Shown: piece after piece, positions 12,451-24,029 of the stretch | How the letters are laid out: the number at the start of each line of letters is the position of its first letter | Numbering within the stretch: the stretch's first letter is position 1 | DNA from: Acanthopleura granulata | Taxonomy: Eukaryota > Mollusca > Polyplacophora > Chitonida > Chitonidae | Assembly (NCBI GenBank): GCA_016165875.1 | Contig: JABBOT010000014.1 | Span: forward strand, 11,503,871 to 11,567,870 | Reading direction: 5' to 3' | Length of the DNA stretch: 64,000 nt | The notes under the pieces: generated by a model | The model's database searches: none | Seen by the model: the letters and a program-made list of their open reading frames with translations, nothing else | What the model was told of the DNA's origin: nothing | Program-made: the position numbers and the translations under genes

Positions 12451-13529
12451 TGCTTATCTATGCACCTTACAAAAACATGTGTCCCATCAATATGTGTATC
12501 AGTACACTGTAGCCAGATGCTGGTAAAACATCACCATCAGCAGAACTACCCTATGACAAGATGTACACTGTACAGGTGGCCTGTGGGACTCAGCGAGTAA
12601 CTACAGAAGCACAATCAGAAAGCAGATATTGCTTCAACGAAAACACCTACAGACGACTTCAACATGCATGTCCCAGAGCTTACATGAACTTTTCTATTCC
12701 CACATGGAATCTGTTGACCATTTAATGACACCAATAATGGTAAATCGCTGCAGTAACTATGCGTCCTAAACATACCGAATAAGAAATTCATCATCTAATT
12801 TAAACTTAATATTTCCTATTTATCTATCCTATAGGTGAAACTGTTGATTAGTGCTTGATTCAATATCCAAATTTCATGTATTTCCCAGCATCCAATCTGG
12901 AGGTAGATTTTCTTTAGCATTTCATGTAATTTAGCTGCCTCACCAAGGCAGCGAATGAGCATTTTCTATGGTAATGACCATTGTTAGTTTTAACCAACTT
13001 ATGTAAGTTAAGTAACATTTTAGGAGTTACTCCAGGAAAACTTGGAATATTACACTCAATTTTGACAAATACTGTATACATCAACATATAGAACAACCTA
13101 CTATCATTCCTGGGTCCCCATGAAACAAATTTCGTCTAACCTCTAGACAAACCTATTCAGTCATTGTCCATTTATTAACAAGCTTGAAATTTCTAAACTT
13201 GCATCAGCTGGCTTGAAAAACAAAACCTCAGCCTATTAACTGAGGCCCTCAGGGTTTACAGGGACGTGTATTTGTAACAATAGAAGCAGTATTGTCCACA
13301 CAGACATTCCACTGAACTACCATGTACAGCACACACCACTCATGCCCATTTCTGTCTTTCGTTACAAATAGTTTCATGTGCCACAAATTTTTTTTTTTTT
13401 TTTAAATGCATTAACACAATTAATGCACCTTATCAATGAACACCCACACTACATCATACACAAGTGGCAAGGTGACCAGGACTGTGGGAAAATACATGTA
13501 CTGGTACCCAGTTATCAAAGTACATAACC

Positions 13530-13745
13530 CTGAATGACCTAAATTCCATAGATCACTAAGTTGCTCATTTATCCCAATTTTGGGAGTTCTATTGATTGTA
13601 GGGAGGTGTTTGGAGATTTGTTTCGAGAAAGTAGGATGATTTCTTATTGAAAAAAATGTAGGTCTCAGTACCAAACACAATATTTCATGAGATTTATTTA
13701 CCTCTAAAAATACATTTCTTTGGATGAAATTTAAGGTCATTTACC
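13530..13745 (-). repeat. Dispersed repeat family A, inverted copy
   Basis: On the plus strand it reads AATGACCTAAATTCCATAG, GGGAGTTCTATTGATTGTAG, GGAGGTGTTTGGAGATTTG, GATGATTTCTTATTG and GGTCTCAGTACCAAA. This is the reverse complement of the 6.1 and 14.8 kb copies. Confidence 0.6.
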
Positions 13746-13996
13746 AGACACACGTACATGTAGATATAAGAACATGTAGTCACGAGTCCCATTCAATTTC
13801 CAAGCCCTTTTTGTCAGTGTTAGTTATGCCCCCTGTGAAAGTACCTGACAATACAACCTCAAGGATTCCTGAATGACTTACATACTGGTAAGGTTACACG
13901 TACAAGGAGATCCAAATACATATCTCAGTACCACGTGAACAGGACGAAGGATAAGACAATTACTATAATCCTCAAGTACTATATTTTCACGCTGAA

Positions 13997-14014
13997 TATA
14001 TATATATATATATA
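13997..14014. repeat. (TA)n microsatellite
   Basis: Short uninterrupted TA run. Confidence 0.8.
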
Positions 14015-14714
14015 CAGATACAATGTCCTGAAATGGTACAATAAATCTACGCTGTTGGTTTTGTGGTTAGCCTTTCTAAGCATATAATCTTGATGATTTG
14101 TTAAGTCTTACCTTCACCTCTGTGGCCTTTAACTTAGGGATCATCAATCTGAGAAGCTGCCACGGGTCCAATTTCAGCAGTAAACGAATATCTCCATCAG
14201 TAGGCACTTCGACTCAGTACGCATACTGATAGATACATGTATACAACCCTCCATCTATATCCACATGAAACGCAATGTGGCACTGAACTGCATTCTTGTG
14301 CACCCCACAGCAGACTTCAACTTCACTGCACATTCACAGATTTTCTCAATCACTTAATGCTGTTATTTGTTCTGGCCTAGTTCTAAGTGCGCTAGCCCTG
14401 ACAATAAAGGCACCAAAGCTGCATTTTGAAAAAGCATGCTTCAAAACCAGCAAGTTCAGAATATGTTCCTTTGGTTGTCAGTCCTTCCAAACCATTCACA
14501 CACTTCAACAAAGCTGAAATGAGGCATGCCTAGGATGAATTGTATGTAAGTTAGACATCAAAACAGCATTAGCTGATTACAGGCACAATAAGCCTGCACT
14601 CGTACAATAACATGTGCCCGTAGATCCCATTACTCTTACTTTACACGGTCTTACTTCACAGTCACACCACATCAGTCAAGAGCTGCAACAATACTCGACA
14701 GCTAGCTTACACAT

Positions 14715-14935
14715 ACTCTAAATGACCTAAAATTTAGCCCCCCCCCCCCATAGTGAACTTTTAAAGGTAAATAAATATTATTAGATGTTGTATTTGGTAC
14801 TGAAACTTACATTTTTCTGTTATGATATCACCCTACCTTCCAAACAAACCTTAAACGACCTTCCTGCAATTAACAGAACTCCCAGAATCAGGAAAAAACA
14901 AGCAACAAAATTTTAGGCCATGTAGGGTACTGGCA
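14715..14935 (+). repeat. Dispersed repeat family A
   Basis: It contains AATGACCTAAAATTTAG, a poly-C run, GGTACTGAAACTTACATT, ACCCTACCTTCCAAACAAAC, GACCTTCCTGCAATTAACAG and CTCCCAGAATCAGG in the family order. Confidence 0.62.
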
Positions 14936-15656
14936 AAAACCATGTTATTTTTCCCAGTAATGTCTTCACACAAGGTTTAAGTACACATGACAGGTATACA
15001 CATCCGTGTCTTTTCACTGGTCACATCCTGGGTTTTATATCCATGTTTTGCCTCAACCTACAATACATGTACCTACGGCTTGTATACACACTATATGTCT
15101 ACAGAACATTTCTAGCTTCAGTTCATCGTTCACTGATGGTTGAAGTCGTTCACTCGTTTGGCTGAGGGTTACCTGCCCAGACCTTTTAAATGCCATTCAC
15201 AAAGAGTTCAAGCCACAACGAACAGTGTTAAGGTCCAGGCTGATACCTTCAATTCAAACAGTTTGAAGAGTCAATATTGTTGACAAAGCTGTTCAAATTT
15301 TGAGAAGTAGAACGGAAAGCGCCTGTATGCGCAAAGCAGCCTAGAGTACACTTTGACAGCAAACAGAGAGGATTTTTTTTAAGGAAACGCTAGTCAGCCA
15401 CTGATACATAGGACATGGAGGGATTTCAATCTCTTAACATACAACCAAATCTACAGCAACGGGCACCTAGAGGAAGCAGGGAAATTCTTTAGCAGGTGTT
15501 AAAAGTGAAAACTATTCACTGTGATGATCATAAGATAAGGATAAACAAAGCATCTTCTGCTGTGCTGTCCAGAGGAAGTCCAATCGATCCAGGCTTTTCT
15601 GGAGGTGCTGAACTGGGTTAAAAACCTAACGACGCACATGTAATATACCTGCTTTC

Positions 15657-15796
15657 GTATACTTATTTTATATTATTTCTTATTTTATTTTTTTCATTTA
15701 CTTTTTGTTATTCATTTTTATTCCTATACTTATTTTACATTATTTCTTATTTTATTTTTTTCATTTACTTTTTGTTATTCATTTTTATTCCTATTA
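15657..15796 (+). repeat. 67-bp direct duplication
   Basis: A T-rich segment with the landmarks TACTTATTTTA, ATTATTTCTTATTTT and TTACTTTTTGTTATTC occurs twice back to back, virtually identical. Confidence 0.85.
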
Positions 15797-15892
15797 AATT
15801 ATTTTTTGGACAGGGAAGAGAGTGGTGTACAATGTGGAAATTACAAATATAGCCTTTGTTAACTTACATGCACTTACAAGTTTTTCCCAAAA

Positions 15893-16085
15893 AAAAGAAT
15901 TTCTGAGGCAAAATAATGTCATAAAGTATCAGTATTGACACTAAAACTTACACTTTTCCAGTATGATATAATTCTATCTTCCCAACAAAAGTCAAAACAC
16001 CTTTATAAAACCGATCGAACTCTAAAAATCAGGTAAAATGAGCAACTTTGTCATAAATGAAATTTCAAATCATCTAGGGTAATTT
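15893..16085 (+). repeat. Dispersed repeat family A, diverged copy
   Basis: It has GACACTAAAACTTACACTTT, GTATGATATAATTCTATC, AGCAACTTTGTCATAAATG and CATCTAGGGTAATTT in the family order, more diverged than its neighbours. Confidence 0.5.
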
Positions 16086-16089
16086 AGAA

Positions 16090-18319
16090 CCTGCCTTTCC
16101 AAGTATTAATAAAAAAAGTGTCCTTAAGGCAAGAAAAGGTCCAGACCTTTAAATTTGGGGGTAATAGCGAGATAGGTAACTCCTGTCATACCCCTTGACC
16201 ACTTCATCCGCTAGGGCCCCATGGTCGACTTCAAACTAAAACCGGAATTCATTTCCTGGTTATACACAGCACCTATATCTCCATGCACATGTATTTCTGG
16301 ACAAGGTTCAGTTCCAACGACCCAGTGCCACTTGTGTCTATAACCAGCGTGCTGTTCCACATACACCAGCTTCCTTATCAGTGCACAAACCTGGCCAAAT
16401 CAAACCCTTCTCCAGCAACCTTGGGGGAAAACCAACAAGCGTGACTTCCTGATTTTTTTTCTATTTACCATCTTCCTAAAAGCATGAGGATATACATTTC
16501 AGTTGCACACATCACCCCTAACCCAAACAAAAGGGTGATCAGACCTCTTCACTTTTGTCTTAGTGGTTCCTATAGATAGATGTATATTATGTATATTGGA
16601 CATTTTTTTCAGTCTATTTTCACATGTTGTTTCCTTGCATTTTTGTTTTGTGTGACTGGCCTGGCTCTATTAGATAATATACATAGAACAACACTGCAAT
16701 GATAACAAAAATCAAAACAAATCTGTTGGCAAGTTACATTACACGCAAGTAGACAGGTGTTTGAAAACCATACCTTCAGGATTTATATACATGTTACAGA
16801 TGTACAAGTAGGTGGGGAAAGCTACGATATGTTTAACTTCAAAATGATCTACCAACACGTCAACCCAAACTGGACTGTTTACCTGCACTTTCACTTCTCT
16901 TTCAACACCACTCCAATCATTATTGGTACTCAACAGTCAACAGTAACTGCCTAAATATGGCAAGGTGACCCTATTGCAGTAAGTAAAAGGTCTTACAGGC
17001 TACAGGAACCAGATGTAGTACCCCCAAAAGACTAGGTAAAAGCACGTTCTCAGCACTTCCCACTAGTCCACACGCCAAACTGTGAACTACTGAATACTTT
17101 ATAATTATATATATATATATTATAATTTTTAAGAAAGAAACAATCACAATCGTACAACAAAATCAATAATATCTAATAGTTATGCCTCATGTACAGTGAA
17201 AACTGATATGGGAGACAACTCTGAAATAAATGTCAGCCTTTGTAACGTCTGTTTCATCACTTTGTGGCAACATAATCTTTTATCTTCAGGAAAAAAAAAA
17301 AAGGCAACATGGTTATCTATCTAGCAATGTGACTGAGAATTACACTAAATACAAAACACAAATTGTAGCAGTGATGGCTGGTAATAAACATGGTCGAGGG
17401 CCTGATCGCCACAGTAAGCTCACACTTCAACATCAACTTCAAGCCAGCCTTGGGCCACACAGGCTCAGTAAAGCACTCAATAAAACTGTTAGATCTATGT
17501 TCATACTCTATAGATCCGTCAACGTTTTCTGACAGGCTGTGTACTTACAGAGGTACACTGAAACGCAAATATCACATTTCTATGTTTGAATACATTCCCA
17601 GTACAAACAATACATATTCAACTCACCAGTCTTTCGTTACTTCCAGTATCCTGATCATCAGATTTCACTGGCGTTGTCATGATTAAAATGTGTTCATTTC
17701 AGCAAAGTATTAAGCTGCAGTCTTGTTGGATACGTTTTCCAATAAGCTTCCTTCCTAAGGGCTGCTTCCATTATTGTTGTCCAAATACCAAGAGGCACCT
17801 ATTATTTTATCAAGTCTGCAACAACACAGGATGAAACAGAATGAAAATAGCAAGCAACTTGTTTTTAGCAGGTTTACATGTCTTGTTTAACTGCCAGCAA
17901 AATCATGCCAATGTGAACGAGCTGCAAACGGTTTGAAAGATCCAAGGTTTGCATGCTTCTGGGTTCACTCATCATCAGTTTGTTCAGAGTTATAAAGACC
18001 AGGCTAGGGAGGGGTCAGACACACATGTGAATCTAGCACATTGCTGCCTGGACATCTATCAAAGTAACACAGTTACAAACAGTACATTTCCAGCTATACA
18101 AAAATATGGTCTATTTTGTGGACCAGACTAAGAAGATCTCGAGCAAGACTGCTGTCCAAGAGCAACGTTGTTTAAGTTACGTGACCACACCTCACAGGGT
18201 TAAACAGGGGAGATAAACCATTAAAAATGGCTTCCCAGGAAAGTATAAGTGGTTGCAATTTTCTTTTCATCGGTTCAAGAAATAAGCCGAAATCACGCCA
18301 AATCATGACATATTTATAT
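16090..18319. other. No supported gene
   Basis: AT-rich sequence with a TA run near 17106-17121. I see no splice-bounded coding frame. Confidence 0.4.
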
Positions 18320-18715
18320 TTATGGATGGCGGGAAATGTGCTCTTTTAAATCTGTTACTGTGTTAAGTGTTAGCGTAGTAGTTTCCGTTCTCATGTGACC
18401 TACATGTGGCAAAACTCTCTCCAGTTCGATCTTTATACCTGTCCACTCTGTCATTGCATTCTTTAGGTAGGTATGCTTACCCAAGGTCTTTACGCAAGTA
18501 AATATGCATTGATCCAAATGTCTGAAACTTTTCAGCTGCCTCAATCTGAGTACCAACTGTTTAAGGTGACTGAGGTCATAGTGTAAATCCAGAATGTTTT
18601 CACTATTAGAATTACTCAAGAGATTTTAGTAGTTTTGGTGACATCCACAGATTGGATAATCTGATCAACAACAGCGGCACTTTCTCCACTGAGGCACTCC
18701 CTGCCACGCATTTCC
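18320..18715 (-). pseudogene. Possible small coding unit with one frameshift
   Basis: On the minus strand an ATG near 18710 opens MRGRECLSGESAAVVDQ and continues to KTTKIS before a TGA. One base later, in the next frame, a 100-codon stretch follows (NSNSENILDLHYDLSHLKQL ... RLRQLKSF ... VKTLGKHTYL) and ends at TAA 18322-18320. The second part has amphipathic Leu spacing typical of a helical domain. I do not recognise the family. A single missing base near 18645 would explain the break, as would chance adjacency of two open frames. Confidence 0.22.
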
Positions 18716-18784
18716 ACTTACTATGACCAATTCTGGTAAGTGAAGGTGGGCACCAGGTACTGCCTTGTTACCAGACAAATAGAT

Positions 18785-19052
18785 TAGCCACGTATATACA
18801 TGGTGTTTACGTATACAGTACAACGCTATGGATGCGTCTAACTGACACACTGTGTCAGTTCGATGCTTACCACCTCACCAGCCCATACCCACTTCTCCCA
18901 TGGCTTTCTTGCTGTCTCCTCTCGCTTCTTCGACTTAAAAAAATCTTCACTGCTAACATTCCACAGCCATGGCATCCATGCATAAGGTACTACAGGCCGC
19001 AATTCATTGCTGGTCACTTGACTCCATCTCAACCAGATTGCCCGCCATTACA
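18785..19052. repeat. Left arm of a large inverted repeat
   Basis: The arm includes GTTTACGTATACAGTACAAC, TGGATGCGTCTA, CTGACACACTGTGTCAGTT, GATGCTTACCACCTCA and CCATGGCATCCA. The reverse complement of these blocks, in mirrored order, forms the segment at 19322-19516. The ends are open: GGCGGGC next to ATG occurs at the inner end of both arms. Confidence 0.75.
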
Positions 19053-19321
19053 CATGACCACGGTTATTCATCACAAGGTTTGACCCAAAAGGTCACGTCT
19101 GAAATTTAACTGCACGGAAATTATATATCTCAAACCACATGTTCGTTTTTGTTTTCGTTATTTTTGGCGCTGGGACTTTTCTGTGAATCGTATATGTTTT
19201 AATTTTAACTGCTTGGCCTCCTGGATAACACCTATGGCATATTAATGCTTTTGTCAGAATCAAATAAGTTCTGACATGACCTATACGGCAAAATGTTTTA
19301 ACAAGTAAATGGGGTCACATG

Positions 19322-19516
19322 CAATGGCGGGCTTGGATGCCATGGCTGCAGAATGCTAGCAGTGTAGATTTTTTGAAGTAGAAGTAGTGATAGGAGACAG
19401 CAAGAGAGCTGTGGGAGAAATGAGGAGGTAAGCATTGAACTGACACAGTGTTTCAACTAGACGCATCCATGGCGTTGTACTGTATACGTAAACGCCATGC
19501 ATATACTTCACTAAAA
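19322..19516. repeat. Right arm of a large inverted repeat
   Basis: It is the mirrored partner of 18785-19052, with TGGATGCCATGGCTG, GAGACAGCAAGA, GAGGTAAGCATTGAACTGAC, GACGCATCCATGG and GTACTGTATACGTAAAC. It is about 70 bp shorter, mainly through a deletion near its inner end. The open frame of the left arm is broken here by several stops. Confidence 0.75.
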
Positions 19517-19996
19517 TAGATAGGACAGACATCTGCGAAAGGAGCATACTTCCATATGGCCTACCACTAACATGAAGTGATATTCTTCTAGACAAGGTAC
19601 CAGTACTTCTCACAAATGACCCAATTTCACATTGTTCTCAAACCTTGTGTCATACCTACTTTAGGTTGGCACACCATTTCACTCAACAGTATATAATGCG
19701 TCAGCATGTCGGAAAAAATCTTCAATTCGCATAACTATGGAATCATCTACATTATTCTACATGAGAATGGTTTAATAAACGTGTCAGGTGTCGTAGATAT
19801 AAGCCACCTTAGTGACAAACTATACCAGTGTCAAAAGTCATACTTTAGGCCTATTCCATAACAAATACAACAACAACATTAGAGCAAAGTCTAGCCATAA
19901 CATCTGATTGCGGTTCACATCTTTCGCCAGCAAGAAGCACTGTTGCAAGATAATGCATTTAACGGACAAGGTGCACAGCATAATACCATCTCATTC

Positions 19997-20209
19997 TTAT
20001 TTAGGATCGTCATCCAAATCTGCCCGGGAAGCACAAACAACAAAAATTAAAAATATTTTTTTCATGTTCAATGATGTTTGGTTTTCCAGCAGATTTTCCA
20101 GCACTAAACATTGGTCATATGATCCGTATTTCCTGTCAACCTTACCCATTTGCAGCTCGTCCAGTAACGCTTCGCTTAGTCTGTAATCTGATGATTGCAC
20201 ATCTTTCAT
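19997..20209 (-). CDS. Candidate first coding exon or small ORF, unrecognised
   Basis: On the minus strand ATG at 20209-20207 opens MKDVQSSDYRLSEALLDELQ, followed after two more codons by a good donor (G|GTAAGG, about 20144). The text before the donor is hydrophilic and coding-like; the continuation past it turns hydrophobic and low in complexity, as expected of intron sequence. No later exon could be joined to it, so identity and reality stay open. Confidence 0.22.
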   Translation of the reverse strand: MKDVQSSDYRLSEALLDELQMGKVDRKYGSYDQCLVLENLLENQTSLNMKKIFLIFVVCASRADLDDDPK

Positions 20210-20777
20210 TAAAACACAATAAGATGTTTAAATTTACGTAAATTTCGTAGCCTCTTTTCTTTACTCTTCCCCGCCAGTGTTTCTCCCACTTACATGATTC
20301 ATCGATCTTTTGTTACAGATGATCTGATTGGCTCAGATTTCACCACTGTACACATTTAAATCTGCATTAATTACAAGACTGCTAGCGTTGTAAAAGAAAT
20401 ATAAGTAACAGAAACAGTTTTATTTATTTTATGTGTGTTCAGGATGTTAAAATAAATCGTGAAAACGTAACAATATTTAAAACAATGCAAGCGGTTGCTG
20501 TTGTTGAAATGGGCACCGTCCAATAAAAATGGCCGTTTCAAATGAAAGGCTGTGCGAAAGAACTCTACGCCAAAGGGGTGTAACCCACGATACCCCTCGG
20601 AGGGTAAAGCCTTGCGGCCTACACTTCAAACGAGAAGGAATTTTTGACTAGATGAATGATCAGTTTAACACTCTGGAAGTGTATATATAACACACTAAGA
20701 AACCAGTGTACACATGTGAATCGTTCAAATGAATGCAAAATATTTTAGCCTTCATGTGTCTGACTAAAAGCAAGTTT

Positions 20778-20990
20778 CTTTGGCCCCTGTATGTTTCTCA
20801 GTGGAAGGAATCAAGCAGTGACTGAAGGAAAACAACTGCCCATGACCAGGTGGTTTTGCCAGACAAACCTACGAGCCTGCTAACTTAAGACCGCGACCAA
20901 ACCGGCGAAGGCTGGATTCGAAAGCTTGACCATATCTTCAGTTTGCCGGGTAGAGTTGTTCCCCCTGAACCAAAAATTACAATCCTCATC
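20778..20990 (-). mobile_element. SINE family 2 copy (tRNA-derived)
   Basis: The minus strand shows a B-box-like TTTCGAATCC, then AGCCTTCGCCGGTTTGGTC, CTTAAGTTAGCAGG, GTTTGTCTGGC and a further ~100 nt. The block order matches the 38.9 kb plus-strand copy and the 4.8 kb fragment. Confidence 0.5.
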
Positions 20991-21400
20991 CTTAGCTGTA
21001 ACGTTGTGATCATATAAACGTATGTTAAATATTCACGGTACCTGTACTACTACTATGACAGGCGAATATCTTTAGAGTTTGGATCAAATTAATACACCAA
21101 ACTGCACAGTAAAAGGTTGGTTTAATTAAGTTTTTTTCTCTCTCTCTCTTTTAAAAAACGGAGCCACGTAATTTATACATTTCAGCGGCAAAGAAATGTA
21201 TATCCTAGCAACCGCTGCGATTATAGCCTACAGTATGGCCATATATTATCTATGATATGATACGAAAGAATATCATATTTTCATAGCCAGTTAGGTGAAA
21301 TAGACTTATTCAGATGAAAAGAAATGGCATGTGGGCAGTAACGAAATACTCCCCCTTTAGATACGTTAATCTGTGCTCCAGTTTTACCTACTGTATCTCA

Positions 21401-21698
21401 CAGTATACTGAGCATTTATTTATTTATTTATTTATTTGAGTGGTGTTTTTCGTCGTACTCAAGAATATTTCACTTATTCGACGGCGGCCAGCATTATGGT
21501 GGGAGGAAACCGGGCAGAGCCAGGGAGAAACCCACCACCATCCGCAGGTTGCAAGCAGACCGTCCCACGTACTGCCGCAGAGGAAGCCAGCATGAGCTGG
21601 TCTTGAACTCACAGCGACCGCTTTGGTAGGAGGCTTCGGTCATTGCGCTGCGTTAGTGTGCTAACCGACTGAGCCACGGAGGCCCCCAGTATACTGAG
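21401..21698 (-). mobile_element. SINE family 1, full length with target-site duplication
   Basis: This is the cleanest copy of the commonest element here. The element proper is 21413-21686. On the minus strand it starts with a tRNA-like head (GGGGGCCTCCGTGGCTCAGT, GGTTAGCACAC) and a B box in TGAGTTCAAGACC. It then runs through GGCTTCCTCTGCGGCAGTAC, GCGGATGG and CGGTTTCCTCCCACCATAAT to an (AAAT)n tail. A perfect 12-bp duplication (CAGTATACTGAG) flanks it at 21401-21412 and 21687-21698, showing insertion by target-primed reverse transcription. Such elements depend on a LINE partner, and none is visible in the window. Confidence 0.9.
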
Positions 21699-21857
21699 TA
21701 GGCCCAGTCTTCGTGTATATACATGTATATGCAACTGCATTTTTTACAACTGAGCACAGAGCCTATACGGGCTGAAGAAACAATACGCAGGCTGCCGTAC
21801 TGTAGTTTCACGTGGATTTGTTGCGATTCTCATCCCACAGATTTCACTTCATGTCGG

Positions 21858-21990
21858 GACGGAGGGGTCCGAGGTGATCAGCGCCCAAGCTCATGCTGGC
21901 TTCCTCGCAGGTCGTACGTGGGACAATCTGTGTATGAGTGAAATATCCTCGAGTAAGGTGTAAAAACAACAACACTCAAGTAAATAAATG
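21858..21990 (+). mobile_element. SINE family 1, diverged copy
   Basis: It retains AGCTCATGCTGGCTTCCTCG, GTCGTACGTGGGA, GTGAAATATCCTCGAGTA and a short AAATAAAT end. The middle is deleted. Confidence 0.6.
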
Positions 21991-22834
21991 TTTTTCTCAT
22001 CTTCTAAATGTCAAGGTTTCTTTTTCGCTTCGGTATAGAAGATACTATAGGGAAAACCTTTGGTAGGCCTACATGTATAGCGAGATTGATGTATTTTTCT
22101 CTGCACGTACAAACCGTAATCGGAAAACGATTTGTCTTGAGTAGGAAACACACCCACCCACCTCCCCCAGTGTAATGGCCCTCTTCTTTTCTTAATGTAT
22201 TAATTTCGAATTGTATTTTGCGAGGGAGTGGGGGGGGGGGCCGCAGGGGATAACTCTAGGGTGCAGGTTGTGCCCTTCCTGTGACAGGTGTTACGTGGGT
22301 TCGGTTACAGAATCCTGTTTGTGTTGGAACCCTGGTGATCTCTGATAATTGATACGTCCCATGACCCCTAGTGCTATTTGTGAAACTGTTCGGTGGGATA
22401 CACGATAAGGGATCAACCAACCGTCCACACCCCTTTTCAATGAAGGATGAAGGGTAGGCCCCTCGGGGTGAATGTTCGTACTAGGGGATTAAGTAGGCCT
22501 ACTTCCGACTGCAACACCTTGCCCCAGAAAACATGTAACTTTCCAGTTAACAGGTGCAAAGTGATCCGTTACGTGGTAAACTGACAAAAAAAAGCACATT
22601 CAATGCATATCTGACACGCGCTCAAGCCAGATTGAGTTGTTATAGTTAATTAGTCATGATGTTTTGATTGAGTTGTGCAATATTATGTGTTTGTTTTAAT
22701 ATACCAAATAGCTGGTTATTCGGGACAGTTAAAGGTGATATCAGAATTTTTGTGGTCTGTGATGGTGTTGTTTTAGCGGTTCCTATATACAATTCAATAA
22801 AAAACACCAGGAATAGTAATAAAAATGCCTTAAT

Positions 22835-23342
22835 TTAAAAGAAGAAACCACATTTAAACAAAGTACGCATCATCTGAAAGGCCATTTCGTGCTGATTCCA
22901 AATATACTCTTTATTGTTTTCTGGCTTTTTTACAGTGATTAACACGGAAATAAGAGAGGTGCTACGGTTGACTTTTTGGACCATATTGAACACGCCGAAG
23001 CACAGTAACGTTAGCTGTCAGCTGCAAAACATCCTCTGATTCTTATATGTCTACGTTCTACTTGAATATATATATATATGGTACAACCCCTGTGTCTGAA
23101 TTTAATGTGGAAATATAACAATTACAGCTTATTTAACAGCAAAAAAAAAAAAAGAATATATGACGTCACCGCGCTTCAGCCTGATCAATATGGCCGCAAA
23201 AAGTCCACCGTGGCTAATTACTCCGTATTTCCGTTTTAATCTTGTAAAAACAAAACTGACAAAAAATAATGAAGACAATATTTGAAATAAAATGTCCTTG
23301 CAGATGACGCATACTTTGTATAAATGTGGTCTGTTCTTTTAA
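22835..23342. mobile_element. Fold-back element with long inverted termini
   Basis: The outer 54 bp of each side (22835-22888 and 23289-23342) are inverted copies at roughly 85% identity, including TTAAAAGAA, ACCACATTTA, CAAAGTA and GCATCATCTG. Weaker inverted similarity continues inward for about 100 bp (CGGAAATA, AAAGTC and CAATATGG blocks). There is no transposase frame. It resembles a MITE or fold-back DNA transposon. A solo copy of one terminus lies at 39470-39535. Confidence 0.65.
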
Positions 23343-24029
23343 TGGCGCCAGTATACATGTAGTTCCGTGTTTTGGGAACGAAGGTGCAGTGAAATGAGAA
23401 CAAACAACTCAATTTTCTTTATGCGTACTAACGATATAAACATATTAAATACACTCCTTTGCCGTGAACATTGACTAAAATAATTTAAGAAAAAAGAAAA
23501 ACAGGGAAAAAATGCAACCTTTTCTGCTTTTATGATGGAAATCCAGTTCAATTGTCACCCTTACTGTGTTGGCCTCAGTCCTTTAGCATTTGTTCAATAT
23601 GTATATTTCATGTCTACAAGATGCATTGTAAAGAAACGTTTCCAAAGATTGTCTGATCTTAAACCAGATCTATTAACGTTATGTGGAATATTTTACAAGA
23701 AATCGGAATATATGTCCAGATCAAAACAATATTGATATGTATACATTGATATATAGGCTTGCATCCGCAAGACCGGCGCGCGAACATGAGCCGTTGTGGA
23801 CAGAAGCCAGGTAGGACAGGACACAATCCCTTAGCCCTCACGACCTAAGAGACGAATTTAAATTAATTTAAAAGTAACTGCTACCGACATACATAAAGAT
23901 TTGGGGTATATTTATCTGCATCGAGTCACAAACTTGAACCTCGCAAGAAATATCTAAAAATAACACATATACGAGTTGATATATATTTCCACGCGTAAGT
24001 TTCATTTTCACCCTAGTTGCTGGAAACAG

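Noticed and set aside
12236..12526. Thr/Pro-rich mucin-like ORF
   Set aside because: The apparent mucin text is a 51-bp tandem repeat of only 2.5 units; no signal peptide or splice-supported neighbours.
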